From assembly GCF_933775445.1 (NCBI RefSeq), contig NC_065873.1, forward strand, positions 124,001-188,000: a DNA stretch of 64,000 nt, written 5' to 3'. Origin of the DNA: Argentina anserina. Taxonomy: Eukaryota; Streptophyta; Magnoliopsida; Rosales; Rosaceae. Made by a program: the position numbers and the translations under genes. Each line of letters starts with the position of its first letter. Positions within the stretch are counted from its first letter, which is position 1. Below the pieces are notes generated by a model. That model saw only the letters and a list, made by a program, of their open reading frames with translations, did not search any database and was not told the origin of the DNA. Below are positions 11,859 through 23,995 of the stretch, piece after piece.

Positions 11859-12912
11859 TAGGGATGGCATGGTACGGTTACCAACATTTTTTTACCATTA
11901 CCTATTACCAACCAACTATAATTGGTAAACAAAATTTTATTACCATTACCAACGACCAAAGTCGGTATACCGACATGTTGGTACGATACGATTGGGTCTT
12001 TACCAACATTAAATTGGGCCAGTTTTTTTTTCATGAAAAATAAGACCTGACCCAAATCTTTTAGGGTTTTCCTGCTACGAAATAATCAACAAAGAGTTAT
12101 AAAACCAACTTAACAAGGTTCATACAAGTGAATCATACAACATTACAGCCACAAGTCACAAACATAGTTCAAAACTTCAAATTGTTCAATAACACATTAA
12201 CAAATCACAAACATAGTTGAGAACAAGCTGCTGGACTGCTGCAAGGCTGCAGTGTTGCTAGTCTGCCTAGATGCCTAGTCATCCAACCATCCCTTGTAGT
12301 TCACTAGTTCTTGAGTTCTTCTGCCATTAACAAACAAGAAAACACACAAATGAGAGAAATGTATAGTATGCAGCAAGCCAACAACCTATAGTATGCAACA
12401 ATGCAATAATTTGGCAGCTAATTAACACCCAGATGGTGAAACCTTGAAACATGATGAGCTGTGAATGGAGACACTGAAAGTGACTGTCAAAGTTTTACGC
12501 CAAAGTAGTAAACAACGACCCATCTAGTACTAAACTACTAATGAGAGAGAATCGAGAGAGATCGAGAGACCAGAGAGGCAGCGACTGAGAGCGGTCGAGC
12601 TCGAGAGGAAGCGACGGAGACGGCTAAGAGTGGTCGAGCTTGAGAGTAAGCGAGAGTGAGAGTAGGTACCAGAGAGGTGAGACTTGAGAGGGTTGAGAGA
12701 CAGAGAGAGTGAGAGGCGTTGAAGCTGCGAATGAGGTATGAGGAAATTAACTGTCGGTACGGTAATTACCGTTGTAATGAAAATCTATTACCGTACCGTA
12801 CCGCCAAGTCTATAATTGGTACGGTAACCAACCGCAAAAGTCGGTTACCAATTTAATTAGCTCAGTTGGTTTTGCGGTAATCGTGGTAAATTCTCATACC
12901 ATGCCAGCCCTA
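11859..12912. mobile_element. Non-autonomous hAT-type element with perfect 8-bp target duplication
   Basis: The element begins TAGGGATGGCATGGTA and ends as the reverse complement of TAGGGCTGGCATGGTA. The 8-bp sequence CGATTAGT flanks it on both sides (11851-11858 and 12913-12920). Sub-terminal regions carry many copies of a motif around GGTAACCGTACC in both orientations, typical of hAT transposase-binding repeats. No transposase frame is present in the 1054 bp. The perfect duplication suggests relatively recent insertion. Confidence 0.9.
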
Positions 12913-12920
12913 CGATTAGT

Positions 12921-13741
12921 AAATATGCAGAGACAACCCTCTCTATTACATTGACAACAAAAATTAACCAACCCTCTACATATTTTTTATTAGTTGATAT
13001 ATACACACCAGCAAAATCCCACTTCCAACAAAATTTTCATGGCAAATATAACATGAAATTATGAGCTTAATCCCATGTATAAATTCACATTATATGCGAG
13101 AAGTCGTTTGGTAATTAACCTAGTCATGTTTTTGATTCCTCCAAATTAATAAATACGTTAATGTTATAAAAAAAACACATATCTAGAATTATTTCTACTT
13201 CTCTTTCCAATTCTTGATGACATGTAAACAAAGGATCGAATGATAATCATTCCTTCCATTTTCCATTTTGGCCCTCTTTTTCTCATTCTTTCTTTTTCTC
13301 ATTTCCTTTTAATTCTCATTTAAGTTTAATATATGCCCCCTGAGTCTCTCATATTCTTTGTAGGTGACCGTTAGTGTGTAAGGGGTTGTGATATATGAAG
13401 ATGATATCATGCTTATCTGGTGAGGTAGCGTCATGTTGCGGCGGCGCAATCATGGTGTCGTGGTGGAGGCAGCCGAATTAAAGTGGTGGCATAAGAACCG
13501 TATGTTGAATGTGGATGGGAGAAGAAATAATTTGATAACCCTATTAGTCTTTTAAGTCTTTGGTGCTATATTGTGTGGCCTAGAAGGTTGGGCATAGGGT
13601 TCTCAATCTTTTCATGCATTTTCTTATATGGACTAGGCATGTAAATATATATTTTTTAAAGACACTTCTAACCCTCTTTTAAAAAAAAGTTTGAAAAAGA
13701 CAGACAAAGCGCATATGGAAGGACGTGATATCGCTTTCATA
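12921..13741. other. Intergenic DNA, no gene seen
   Basis: Low-complexity, pyrimidine-rich patches (13250-13320) and AT-rich sequence between the hAT element and the CACTA left end. No coding frame was recognised. Confidence 0.5.
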
Positions 13742-14085
13742 CACTACAACACAAAGGTTATTTAGCAAGGAATTTATTTTTGAAGAATTTATTTTCCTCA
13801 TAAAATGTCACATTTTACGATGAATATTTTGTTTTCTCACTAAATATTCTCATGTTTTCTACGAGAAACAAATTTCTCTCACAATAAACTACTTTTCACG
13901 ACAAAAATATTAGTTTCTCACTAAAAATGGTCATTATTTGGTCTCACAAGCTAGGATATTATTAGCGAGAAAAGTTGAGATTTTGGTGAGGAACTTTTTA
14001 GTCGTAAAATACACATTTAACGAGGAAATTATGATTTCGTCGTTATAGTTTTGGCGGAAAAAATTGTAAAACTCGTTGAATTCAA

Positions 14086-14510
14086 TAGCGACAAATATAA
14101 GATTTCCTCGTTAGAAATATTTGTTACGCGAGAAATTAATTCCTCATCAAAATAACCTATACTGAGGAAATTATTGTTTCCTCACGATAAGTTTGGCGGA
14201 AATTGTGCGAAACCCGCCAAATAAAATAACGACAAATATAAGGTTTCCTCGTTAGAAATATGTGTTACGCGAGAAATTAATTCCTCGTCAAAAGAACCTA
14301 TACCGAGGAAATTATTTTTTCCTCACGATAAGTTTGGCGGAAAATTGTGCGAAACGCACCAAATTTAATAGCGACAAATATAAGGTTTCCTCACTAAAAA
14401 TATATGTTACGCGAGAAATTAATTCCTCGTCAAAAGAACCTATACCGAGGAATTATTGTTTTCTCACGGTAAGTTTGGTGGAAAATTGTGCAAAACCCGT
14501 CAAATTTAAT
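14086..14510. repeat. About 142-bp tandem repeat, three copies (CACTA sub-terminal)
   Basis: Three head-to-tail copies start near 14086, 14227 and 14369. Each runs GCGACAAATATAAG, TTTCCTC, TTACGCGAGAAATTAATTCC, then CCTCACG-TAAGTTTGG-GGAAA and a CCAAATTTAAT-like end. Similarity between neighbouring copies is high. More diverged relatives extend on both sides from about 13790 to 14890. The position just inside the CACTA terminus fits a sub-terminal transposase-binding array. Confidence 0.85.
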
Positions 14511-15217
14511 GGCGACAAGTTTTAGGTTTCCTCACTAAAGTTCTGTGTTTTACGAAGAATTATTTTCTCAGAATAAGGAGTTATTTGTGAGGAAATAAAA
14601 ATTCGTCGTTATTTTTTTTGGCGACAATTTGTTTGGAATCCGCCAAATTCAATGGCGAGAAGACCATTGTTTCCTGACTAAACATTCATAGTTTATGAGG
14701 AACTACTTCCTTGACCAAAGTTTCATTTCGTCGGTAAATAATGATATCGTTGTTGTTTGTTTGGTGAAAACTCTTGCAAGACCCTTCAAACTCAATGACG
14801 ACTAAAATATGTTATTATTGTTAAAGATTAAATTTTCACTGATGAATAGTTTCCTCGCCAATTTGGTCACCGTCAAAGCTTGCCTAGGGGAAGTCACTCA
14901 TGAAATTGAGGATTTATTAGAGACAATTCATAAGCAACAAAGATGATGAAAACTCACCATGCCACCATGATCAAAAGCTTGACCAATCCTACAAAATATA
15001 TAATCGATTACCAAGAACAACATGAACCAATTCTAATCAAATCTTACAAAACTAATACTAATTGCCACAAGAAAAGAATTAAGCCTTACAAAACTAATAC
15101 TAAATAAATAAATAATTACCACAGGAGTTTGTCATTAAGTCACGAATAAAGATACGATTTTCAACAAACAAAAAAAGAAACAGTTTAGTTATTCTTGGAT
15201 TTAAGCTATATTATAAA

Positions 15218-16018
15218 TTAATCACTATCTTCATCACTTTCTTCCTCATAACCATCTTCTGGATCATCATCATCTTCTTCTTCTTCTTCAGTGTCGCCAC
15301 TTATGAAGTTCTCACCTTTATCATCATTCATCCATTCATTATTCCCAACATCTAAAGTAATAACTTCTGGCTCAATATCGTGAAAATGTAATTCAGGAGT
15401 TTGAAAACCCTCTTCTTGAACGACCCACTGGACATCATTAAACTCATCTTGCTGATACGCATCAGTTGTCACTGGATCAACATCATCCTCATCTATCTCT
15501 TCATTAGTATCTTCAACCTCCGGGACATCCCATACATGTCTCAGTTGCACCTTCTGTACAACTTTCCAGTGAGAACCCAATTTATAGTCATCAAGATAAA
15601 ATACTTGTTGGGCTTCTGTAGCAAGTATGAATGGTTCATCATCATACCACGTTGAGCTTGTATTAATGCTAGTGAGATTATAATCAAAATGTATCATTCT
15701 CTTCCTTTCGTCTCTACTTGATAAATCAGTGTTGAACCATTTACACTTGAATAAGAAGACTTGATTCATATGCAAGTATGTCAACTCCACAACACTTAGT
15801 ACAATACCATAATAATCATGACTTCCACCAGTGAATACTCCTGGAACATACACCCCACTATATTGGGTAATGCGATGATCGTCAAGATCTTTTGTATGAA
15901 ATCGAACTCCATCAACAATACAACCAGTGTACGTATGAACACGTATATCCGGCTTACAAGCTAGACAATATAGCTTATCAGTTGCATCTACAATTCCATT
16001 TTCTCTCATGCTAGTCAT
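15218..16018 (-). CDS. CACTA transposon protein, DUF4216-type domain
   Basis: A 266-residue uninterrupted minus-strand frame. The N-terminal half has the features of the DUF4216 domain that follows the transposase in plant CACTA elements: TKDLDDHRITQYSGVYV, then YYGIVLSVVELTY and VFLFKCKWF. The C-terminal 80 residues are highly acidic, ending in runs of Glu and Asp. In intact elements this is the downstream part of a longer transposase gene, so the chosen Met is only the first in the open frame. It is probably a fragment of a larger multi-exon protein. Confidence 0.7.
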   Translation of the reverse strand: MTSMRENGIVDATDKLYCLACKPDIRVHTYTGCIVDGVRFHTKDLDDHRITQYSGVYVPGVFTGGSHDYYGIVLSVVELTYLHMNQVFLFKCKWFNTDLSSRDERKRMIHFDYNLTSINTSSTWYDDEPFILATEAQQVFYLDDYKLGSHWKVVQKVQLRHVWDVPEVEDTNEEIDEDDVDPVTTDAYQQDEFNDVQWVVQEEGFQTPELHFHDIEPEVITLDVGNNEWMNDDKGENFISGDTEEEEEDDDDPEDGYEEESDEDSD

Positions 16019-16366
16019 CTATGAATTCCAATGAAAATATTTAGTTATTGATACAAAATATAATATACTAATTATTAATATTGAGTTGAATAACTTACCC
16101 CTTTTTGAAACCAATTTGGAAACTCCTTTTCTTGTCTTTTATACAAGTTGGCACTACTTCTTTGCATCAACTCATCCTCATGTTCTTTGCATATGTGAAT
16201 TAAATAATTAAATACATTAGAACATGCATGCATCCATGTACTAATGATCACTGATGCACAAAAAGTTCTACACTTGCTTTTTCAAACATGCTACAGTTTA
16301 AATTTGATGACGTTTAATTTGAAAAACATTATTGAACTTAATAAACGCAAATGCAGAAAATGGCAC

Positions 16367-16744
16367 TTACTTGAGATAAGGTTGCACCTCATCACAGTTA
16401 TATAACACATACCAATGAGCTTTATCCACCTCCTTTCGGTCCAGTAATTTATACTTTTTCCCACTAAATGGACGAACTTTTTGAGAGAACACTGATAAAT
16501 CAACACCTACTTCGTTATGTTCTACATCAACATTGTGTTCTGCTCGATTGAAACGGGTTTCAATCTCACGAAAATACATAGAACAGAACGTAACTGCTTC
16601 ATTCACAATATATGCTTCTGCAATAGAACCTTCAGGTTTAGCTTTATTTGTAACATATTTTTTATATGTCCCCAGATTTCTCTCAATTGGATACATCCAC
16701 CAATAGGTAACCAGACCACCAAGTATAGCTTCACGAGGTAACAC
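16367..16744 (-). pseudogene. CACTA transposase, DUF4218-region exon, truncated
   Basis: The minus-strand frame reads LPREAILGGLVTYWWMYPIE, then RNLGTYKKYVTNKAKPEGSI and AEAYIVNEAVTFCSMY. This is the conserved tail of the CACTA transposase (DUF4218). It begins exactly where the element is interrupted at about 16745, so everything N-terminal, including the catalytic region, is missing here. It lies upstream of the DUF4216 exon on the same strand, the normal order, separated by an intron-like gap. Confidence 0.75.
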
Positions 16745-18381
16745 TTGTATTCATTAACCACAAATGTTGATTATTGTCTTATTTTTTTATTAGCCCATTG
16801 GACTTAACATTGGGCCATGTTTCCCCAGAGTCCATGCCCAAAATAAAACCTCAGTGACTGTCCATAGTCAGACGGTTCGAACGTTCAACCACTTAATAAA
16901 TGACAATTACAGTCAAACCTTGGGAAAACTGTTAGTTGTAAATCCAGTCCACGTGGCCACCCGGTTCACTTGACTACCATAATTAGGCATAATTGCCGTT
17001 CTTAATCCCTATGTTAGCGCGAGAGATCTTATCCATTGGATTGTGGCTTCTTCTCCTATAAAATTGATAACATCTCAAGGATGAAAACACAAAAAATTTC
17101 GAGTTGCCAGTTTTCTCTCGGGGTTTCGAAACCTCTCAAAATTCCCAAATTCTTTCCTCCAAATTCCGTCATATTTCCATAAACTGGTTTAGACGTAAAA
17201 ATACATCCTCATGTATACGGTCGGCGTAAAAACCTATCCTTATGCTAGACTTTCTTGGAATCCCCCCGATGGTCAGCGGCCATCAACGTCTCGGCTCAAC
17301 TGTCTCGATTGTAGGCTGCGTAGGAGGGATGATTGCTTCTCCCAACCCTCCAGAAGCAGAGTGCAGCCTACTTGATGCCAAGTTGGATCTCATATGCACC
17401 ATTTAGCTGCCGAGATCTATCATGGCGAGAGTGAGGTAGTTAGGACAATCTGCCCAGCAACCCTGTGTTCCCATAGGCAACAGCATCGTGGAGCGAATGA
17501 AAAAGGAGTGCAAACGACTGCCAAGGGTGACGCTACCAGGGACCGGCAGCTTAGTTTCTCATTAGTGTAGGAATGTCCCTGGCCGATGCGGCTAGGGTTA
17601 GCATAGGACAATTGTGGCTTTCATGTAATGTTGCAAGCATTGTTGTATGAATAAAAAATTCTGGGGTGGTTTTCCCTTTGGCAATCAACCTTTTGTTTAG
17701 TTCATTTTGGCGAATAATTGTGTAATAAATTGACATTTGAACTAAAGTGGAGAATGTTATGGAGATAATCAACGCAAATAGTACAAAGAAAATTCTGAGA
17801 TAAACATAATGGAGATGTAAAATTGGAGACCAACTACTGTAGCGGAGAGAACTACCGGGCGATTGAAACATGGGCTACTTGGGGAAGTAGCGGAGATGTT
17901 GAGCATTCTAGGGGTATGCTAACTTGCGGCCGGATGTGTCCTGGAGATAGAATGCGGCATGTCTAGCCGCTTCAATTATTTCCATGGGACCTTCCCACTT
18001 AGGGTGTAAACCGACAGGTCGGGGCCTCACTTCTTTCATCACCTAATCACCGACCGCCAGGGGGCGATGATTGACCTTCTTGTTGTAGTGTTGGGTGATG
18101 CGTTTCTTTCCATTGATATTCCGTAAGTGGGCATTATCTCAGCGTTCTTCCAGCAAGTCCATATTGAGCTGGAGGCCGGCGACATTCGTATTTGAGTCAT
18201 AGCCTTTGACTTGCTCGGAAGGAACCTCAATCTCTACCGGGATTACGACCTCCGTACTAAAAGATAGAAGGAAAAGAGACTGTCCTGTGGCCGTTGTCGG
18301 GGTCATCCGAAGCTCCCACAATACCTCTAGGAGTTTCTGAGCCCAAAGTCTGGTGGCCTTGATTAGGCACTTTTTCAGGTT

Positions 18382-18645
18382 CTACTTGTTGAGCTTGTTG
18401 ATGGCTTCGACCTGACCATCAGTCTGGGGGTGTGTTGGGGAAGCATATAAGACGGTCGTGTCATTCTTATGGGTAAACGCCCGGAACTTGTCATTGTCAA
18501 ACTGGGTGCCATTGTCCGTGACAAAAGTCTCCGGGATACTAAATTGGCAGTACACACAACGCCATAAGAACTTTATCACCCAGTCTATGGTGATCTTTGC
18601 CATTCGTTCTGCCTCCATCCATTTAGTGTGGTAGTCCACTGCCAC
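18382..18645 (-). pseudogene. Gypsy integrase core fragment
   Basis: The frame reads VDYHTKWMEAE near its start and later ETFVTDNGTQFDN, HPQTDGQVEAINK. These are the catalytic-core signatures of retroviral-type integrase, including the second Asp (TDNGTQF) and the Glu (GQVEA). Flanking frames continue the domain with stops and shifts, so it is not functional as it stands. Confidence 0.8.
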
Positions 18646-19164
18646 AATGACATACCTGAACTGTCCTGGGGAGACCAGTAGTTCCCTTATTAAGTCAAGT
18701 CCCCATTGTGTGAAAGGGACTAGGGAGATTATAACTGAGAGCGGGAAAGACGGGCGACTGATGTAGTTGGCGTACTGGTGGTATTGTACACATGCCCAAC
18801 TATGGTGTTGGTGTCGGCCTCCATCGTGGGCCAGTAATACCTCGTCTAGAGGGCTTTAAAGGCTACGTTTCGTGCTCCTGCATGGTTGCCGCATATCCCA
18901 CCATGCAACTCGTTTAACACATATCGACCTTGCTCTGGGGCCAAACATTTGAGTTGTGGGAAAGATTGACCGCCTGGTAAAATTTACCATCGCGGACCAT
19001 GTAGAGGGCGGCCTTATGTCGTAGGTATTTTGCTTCGGTTTCATCGAGTGACAATTGCCCGATTGTCAAGTAGGTGATAAAGGGGTCCATCCATGATGGT
19101 GGGGGAGCCTGCTTGATGGCGAAGATTTCTGAATATGGCCAGGCTGTGAGCCCTTGAAAATTTA

Positions 19165-20690
19165 TTTATTCTTTCTGGTATTGTTATCACTTTAACCGAC
19201 ATTTTTCTAATATGTCAATTTTTTTGTTTTTATTATTTTTGTGTTAAATACGCGTCGTCACACAAATGAGGGTATTCACAGAATATTTTCCGTACACTCG
19301 GTTAATTTTCTACACATATATGAAGTTGACGATTACTTAAGCCGCAGTTTCAGAAATTACACTTTTTATATTTTTAAATCTTAGCCCTTGATCTCCATCA
19401 TTTGATTGAACTTCATACCCAGCTCGATTATGTCCTTTCATTAATTTGAAACTAATTTGGGATTTTCCTCCCTGTTTTTCTCTGTTTTCCTCCGCCGCAA
19501 CCATTCGAGCTCCGACAAGACCCATTTTGGAACTTAGGTGATGAGAAGAGCTCAGAGAGGACTTATATGTGGAGTGAAAAATCCTTGGAGCAGCGCCGAC
19601 GATCAAGGTTGGAGCACGGAGGCGCACTAGCTCTGATTGGAGGATCGTTGAGGTATTAACCATTTCTCTTCGATGTTAGTGTGGTTATGATCGTTGTGTT
19701 GTTACGATGTCTTCTATGTAATTTCATGTTAAGTTAGAGGAGTGTAGATGTCGGATTTTAGCCAGAAACCGATCGGAGATCATAGGGTGAAAACCCTGGT
19801 TTTTACCGAGAGAAGGTTACCCTTTTCCCCTTTTACTACTATGTGAAATGACATTTTACCCATGTAGTGTTTAATATTTACTGTTATGCCCTTGGTCACC
19901 ATCTTACTCTTACGGAGTTACTGTTTACGGTCTTACCATTTACATATGGTTCAGTTAATTACCTTTTTTGAATTTATGAATTGAATTGGGAATTTAGTGT
20001 TAAAATTTAAAGTTGGTTCACACATTTGAACCATGGAATATGGCTACATGACGTTTGTTTTCGATTAAACATCTACTTTGGTCTCTTGCCCGGTTTGAGA
20101 ATTAAGAACGCACCAAATTTAGAATCGTGTTAAAGATAGTGAATTAAATCACTGATTTGATATTGATTTTTTACGCCCTAATGTGTACTTAATATTAGTT
20201 GGTGTTGTAAATCGGTGATTATTTAGTTTGCCGAGTCACTTCCCATTTTGGTCGACTCGTTAGACTTGGTCAAGGTCAAGGTCAACCTTTGACCTTTCCT
20301 AGTCAAACTAGGAAATGTCCATTTGATCAAGATAAATATTACCTTGGCCTTCGTATCATTTGGTTGCTTTATAGTCCTGAGGATCTTATTTTACAGTGTT
20401 CAGCTTTCTGATCTCCGAGTTGGATCCAGTTGACGTTATTGGCGTACTATGGTATTTCTAGTCTTTCGACTTGGTCATTTACCCTATTGTCGGACTGAGT
20501 TGGTCATTGAGACTTAGATTATGTTTTTTGTTTGATGTTTGAGTCTTACATTGCTACCTTTTGCGTTTATTTATTTACGTCTATATTTCATTTGCTCCTC
20601 ATATCTTATCGTCAGCTTAATTTAATTTTATTCATAGCCTTGTAGTTTCGGGTTGATAGGTTGTCGACACGTTAGGTTTGACGTGTTAGT
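19165..20690. mobile_element. Unclassified 1.5-kb insertion inside the gypsy element
   Basis: Gypsy coding similarity breaks off near 20696 on the RNase H side and resumes near 19160 on the integrase side. The two junctions share TTATT on the plus strand, a possible 5-bp target duplication. The segment has no recognisable domain and no obvious TG...CA LTR ends. It could be a solo LTR with misjudged borders or another element. A 108-codon minus-strand frame at 19337-19663 has no known motif. Confidence 0.45.
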
Positions 20691-20696
20691 AACTTA

Positions 20697-21468
20697 TTAA
20701 TTCGGGCCTACGACAAATATTGTTGCATTTCGGTCTTGGAAATAGTCCCGGAGTGTGACACATGCGATGCTTGGTTGTTCCAGGATTTCCACCTGGACAC
20801 CGGGCATCGCCACATCTGGATCAAAGGTAGCTAATCGGGTGAGCGCACCCGCTTTAGCGTTCTTAGCTCGGGCGATCTGTTTGACTTCAAAGTGGTTGAA
20901 CTTCCGGAGCAGCGACCCAGCCAAATTCTAGTATGAGGTGAGTCAGGGGAGGTTAGATTGATAGTTTCCCTCAACCTGGTTGACCACCAATTGGGAGTCG
21001 TTGTAAATCCGGACGTTGGTGACCTTCAATTCTCGACACAACTGGATCCCGGTGATCAGCGCCTCATACTCGGCTGTATTGTTAGAGGCTTCAAATCAGA
21101 ACCGGAGAGCGTAGGGTATTCATTCCCCTCCGGGTCAATGATGATCACACCAGCACCGCTGCAGTTTTTGTTGCTGAGCCATTGATATATTATAGTTCTC
21201 ACACCGGCACCGGTGCGGCTGTCGTTGAGTCAAGATGTGTGGTCTCTTCTACGGGGATAAACTTCGCAATGAAATCGGCCGCGACCTGTCCTTTTAGCGA
21301 TGTCCGGTGCCTGAATTGAATATCAAATTCCCCAAGCTCAACCGCCCATTTTACCAATCGCCCAAATGTTACTGGCTTTTGTAGTACCTGGCGTAATGGT
21401 TGGTTGGTCAGTACATGGATAGTATGGGCCTGGAAGTATTGTTGAAGGCGTTGGGTGGTGGTGATCAA
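20697..21468 (-). pseudogene. Gypsy RNase H region
   Basis: Two minus-strand frames, 21468-21199 and 20924-20697, carry gypsy-type RNase H sequence: LTNQPLRQVLQKP, KWAVELGEFDIQFRHRTSLK, QVAADFIAKF, then FNHFEVKQIARAKNAKAGAL. They are separated by a frame break near 20930-21190. The second frame is cut off by the 19165-20690 insertion. Confidence 0.75.
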
Positions 21469-21559
21469 TGCTAAGGCGAGTTTCTCGATCTCCGGATACC
21501 TGGTCTCAGGGCCATTCAGACCTTTGCCGCTGTAATACCGGGAGTTCCTTAGTTTCTTC

Positions 21560-22330
21560 CTACTGGACTAGGACGGAGCTCACTACTGTATGAGAAACTA
21601 CCAAGTATAGGAATAAAATTTTCCCAGGCACCGGGGTCGACAATGCCGGGATTGACCCCAAGTATTCCTTGAGTCGGAGAAAAACCGTCTCATGTTTTGG
21701 GCCCCAGGTGATATCTTTCTTGTGCTGAGTTCGGAGCAATTGGAAAAATGATACACACTTATCCGTCAGGCGGAAGATGAAGCGGGCGAGGGGTACCACT
21801 TGGCCGGCAGGGTATTGGACTTCATTCCTGGTTGATGGCGACTTCATGTCCATTATTGCTTGGATCTTTTCAGGGTTCGCCTCGATGCCTCTTTCATTCA
21901 CTATGAAGACTAAGAATTTACCTCCGACTATGCCCATCACACACTTAGCCGGGTTCAACCTCATGTCGTAGTGGAGGAGAATAGAGAATACTTTGTCGAG
22001 GTTGGCGATATATCCCTCCGGCGTTATGCTCTTGAGGACCATGTCATCCACATATACCTCCATGGTCTCGTCTATTTCTTTCTCTAACATTCGAGTGACT
22101 GCCCTCTGGTAGGTTGCCCCAGCGTTATTTAAGCCGAACGATATGACTTGATAGCAATACAGTCCCTTATCGGTCACCAAGGTGGTGTCCTCTTGGTTGT
22201 AGTCCGAGTAGCCGTGTAAGAAACTCAGGAGCCTGAAACTGGCGGTCATGTCTACCAGCTGGTCTATCCAAGTGAGTGGGAAGCTATCGATCGGGCAGAC
22301 CTGGTTCAGGTTGGTATACTCGACACACAT
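21560..22330 (-). pseudogene. Gypsy reverse transcriptase domain
   Basis: A 256-codon minus-strand frame with reverse-transcriptase signatures: CVEYTNLNQVCPIDSFPL, GLNNAGATYQRAV, MEVYVDDMVLKS (catalytic YVDD) and GIEANPEKIQAI. The normally conserved DAYSGYNQI block has decayed to HGYSDYNQE. The domain begins close to the 5' truncation at about 22340, so the N-terminal RT part, protease and gag are missing. Confidence 0.85.
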
Positions 22331-22344
22331 TCACCACAAGCCAT

Positions 22345-23100
22345 TTGGGTTCGAATCTCCAACCAAATCACCAGATCAACTCGAAAACGGAGAGAGAAGA
22401 AGATCTTACCGAGAGGAGCTCCAAATCGTTGTCGGAGCTTGACGAATTCAACGACGGCCTCCACGGCTTCAATTTCCGATTTGGGGAAGAAACAAGGAGG
22501 ATGGACGTATAAGGACATAGAAATGAAGAGAAAATAGAGGCGAATTCCACTGTGAGGTTGCATGTGTCAGGCATCGTCGGACAACGACGGTGTGTGGCCG
22601 AGAAGGTGGAGTTGGTGTTTCGGTGATGTGGGAAGAGAGAGTTGTTCTATTTGTGTGTTGTCACCTAGAAAGAGGGAGAGAGAATTTTTAAGGCAAATAG
22701 AAAGTGGTCGGGTCTTGGGCCCGAATCTTGAGTTTTGCAAAAGAAAAAGGTTGGGCTTTCTTTAAAGCACGAAAAACAAATACCCAAACTGAAAACTTCA
22801 TTTTTAGAAAAAAAAATTAAAACAACGTTAATTTTTGAAATTCATGAAAACAAAATCGAGCAAAACCAAGCGTCGGAAAAATATTCTTCGAACACTTCCA
22901 AGCTCGTGACAACATGTAGTCTAATAACGACGTATTAAACTACGTTTTCGACACTTAACATAAATGTCGATTTATTAGTTTCTAATGTGTCGGTAATCGA
23001 GATTGGTTTGTTTTCATTGTGGAAGATTGGGGCACTAGAAAATGTCCTGCACTTATCAGGTGAATCATATTCTCATTAATTTGGGAGTTGTGTATAACTA
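22345..23100. other. Unassigned segment between gypsy and LINE
   Basis: Short open frames on both strands have no recognisable motif. An AT-rich stretch at 22780-22990 precedes the first LINE-like coding similarity. It may be the 5' untranslated region of the LINE or a remnant of the interrupted host element. Confidence 0.35.
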
Positions 23101-23995
23101 AAACTTAATTGTTGAGCCTCCCCAACGGGTTTTTCACACCCAGTCCACTGGAGATCACAAGTCTTTTCCATTGGAGTATCCGTATAATCCATCTTCGGGC
23201 ATCTTTCGTCGGAAAGTTAATCTCAAGGAGCCCATTTCAAATCGTTGTATCTGGAGGAGTGTGCCAGGTAACGACTCAGAACGGGCACACATTTCAACTA
23301 CTGAGAGGGGCGTGTCTGCTAAGTCACATGAAAAAGAGAAAATGGAAACAGTGGTCATTCCTAAGCCGAAACAGCCTACTGGTGGTCCTTCGCGTTATAA
23401 CCCAGAGGCTTATGGAGCACTTTATCGTAATGGTAGCCTTAGACAAGCTTTTGTGGGCTGAAGTTACAAACTACCAGTTGGGCTGATCCGGAAGTGATTC
23501 CACCGTGGGCTTTTGAACACATGACGAAATATTTCAGAAAGAACCCTTTCTTTCCAGTTCCTTATGAGCTGGAGTCAGATCCATCTTCTCCACCTTGTCC
23601 TATGACCACTGGTCAGGTTGAGCTCATCGATGAGGAGAGTGATGTTATCTCTCCAAAGGAGCCCAATAGGTTGGAGTTGGTCCGATTTCTCCAACTATGA
23701 TTCAAGAGAGTGTGAAGCCAAAGAGAAAAAGGAAGTCCATGGTAATCTTTGAGGGAGAGCTATCTGCTAAGAAACCTAAAGCTATAGGTACTAGTCTTCG
23801 ATTATCCACTTCACATGGCCGTGGCAATAGAGATGGAAGAGGAAGAAGGGGTAGTAGTGTTGCACAAGTCTCTGGTTCCTCCGATGTGGTGGTATTCAAG
23901 GAAGAGAAGAATGATGAGATTGAATCAAGTGGTAAGGGGGATGATTCCTACCCCAAGGTTGTGGCGGCTGGCCTATAACAATCACACAACAACCA

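Larger units (their letters stand above)
13742..16745 (-). mobile_element. CACTA (En/Spm) element, truncated by a Ty3/gypsy insertion
   Basis: The left end starts CACTACAACACAAAGG at 13742, matching the CACTA superfamily terminus. About 1.1 kb of diverged repeats follow, containing motifs such as TTCCTCG and GCGACAAATATAAG in both orientations. Two minus-strand frames then carry domains typical of CACTA transposases. Coding similarity stops abruptly near 16745, where the gypsy LTR begins. The other CACTA terminus and the main transposase domain were not found in the window. Confidence 0.8.
16747..22340 (-). mobile_element. Ty3/gypsy LTR retrotransposon, 5'-truncated and decayed
   Basis: On the minus strand, reverse transcriptase (22330-21560), RNase H (21468-20697, interrupted), zinc-binding and integrase (19044-18382) and the polyprotein end (TAG at 17875) lie in the usual Ty3/gypsy order. 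The presumed 3' LTR occupies about 16747-17870. Gag, protease and the 5' LTR are absent, because similarity stops near 22340. Stops and frameshifts occur throughout; one TAG (17908-17910) replaces the Trp of the conserved C-terminal YPWNA motif. A further 1.5-kb segment is inserted at about 19165-20690. It appears to have landed in the CACTA element. Confidence 0.8.

Noticed and set aside
14086..14510. Regular repeat spacing suggestive of a CRISPR-like array
   Set aside because: The repeats are about 142 bp with no unique spacers, sit inside a CACTA terminus, and the window is plant nuclear DNA.
22306..22574. Small minus-strand genes next to the gypsy RT
   Set aside because: The frames overlap each other in different phases, span the gypsy truncation point and have no recognisable motif.
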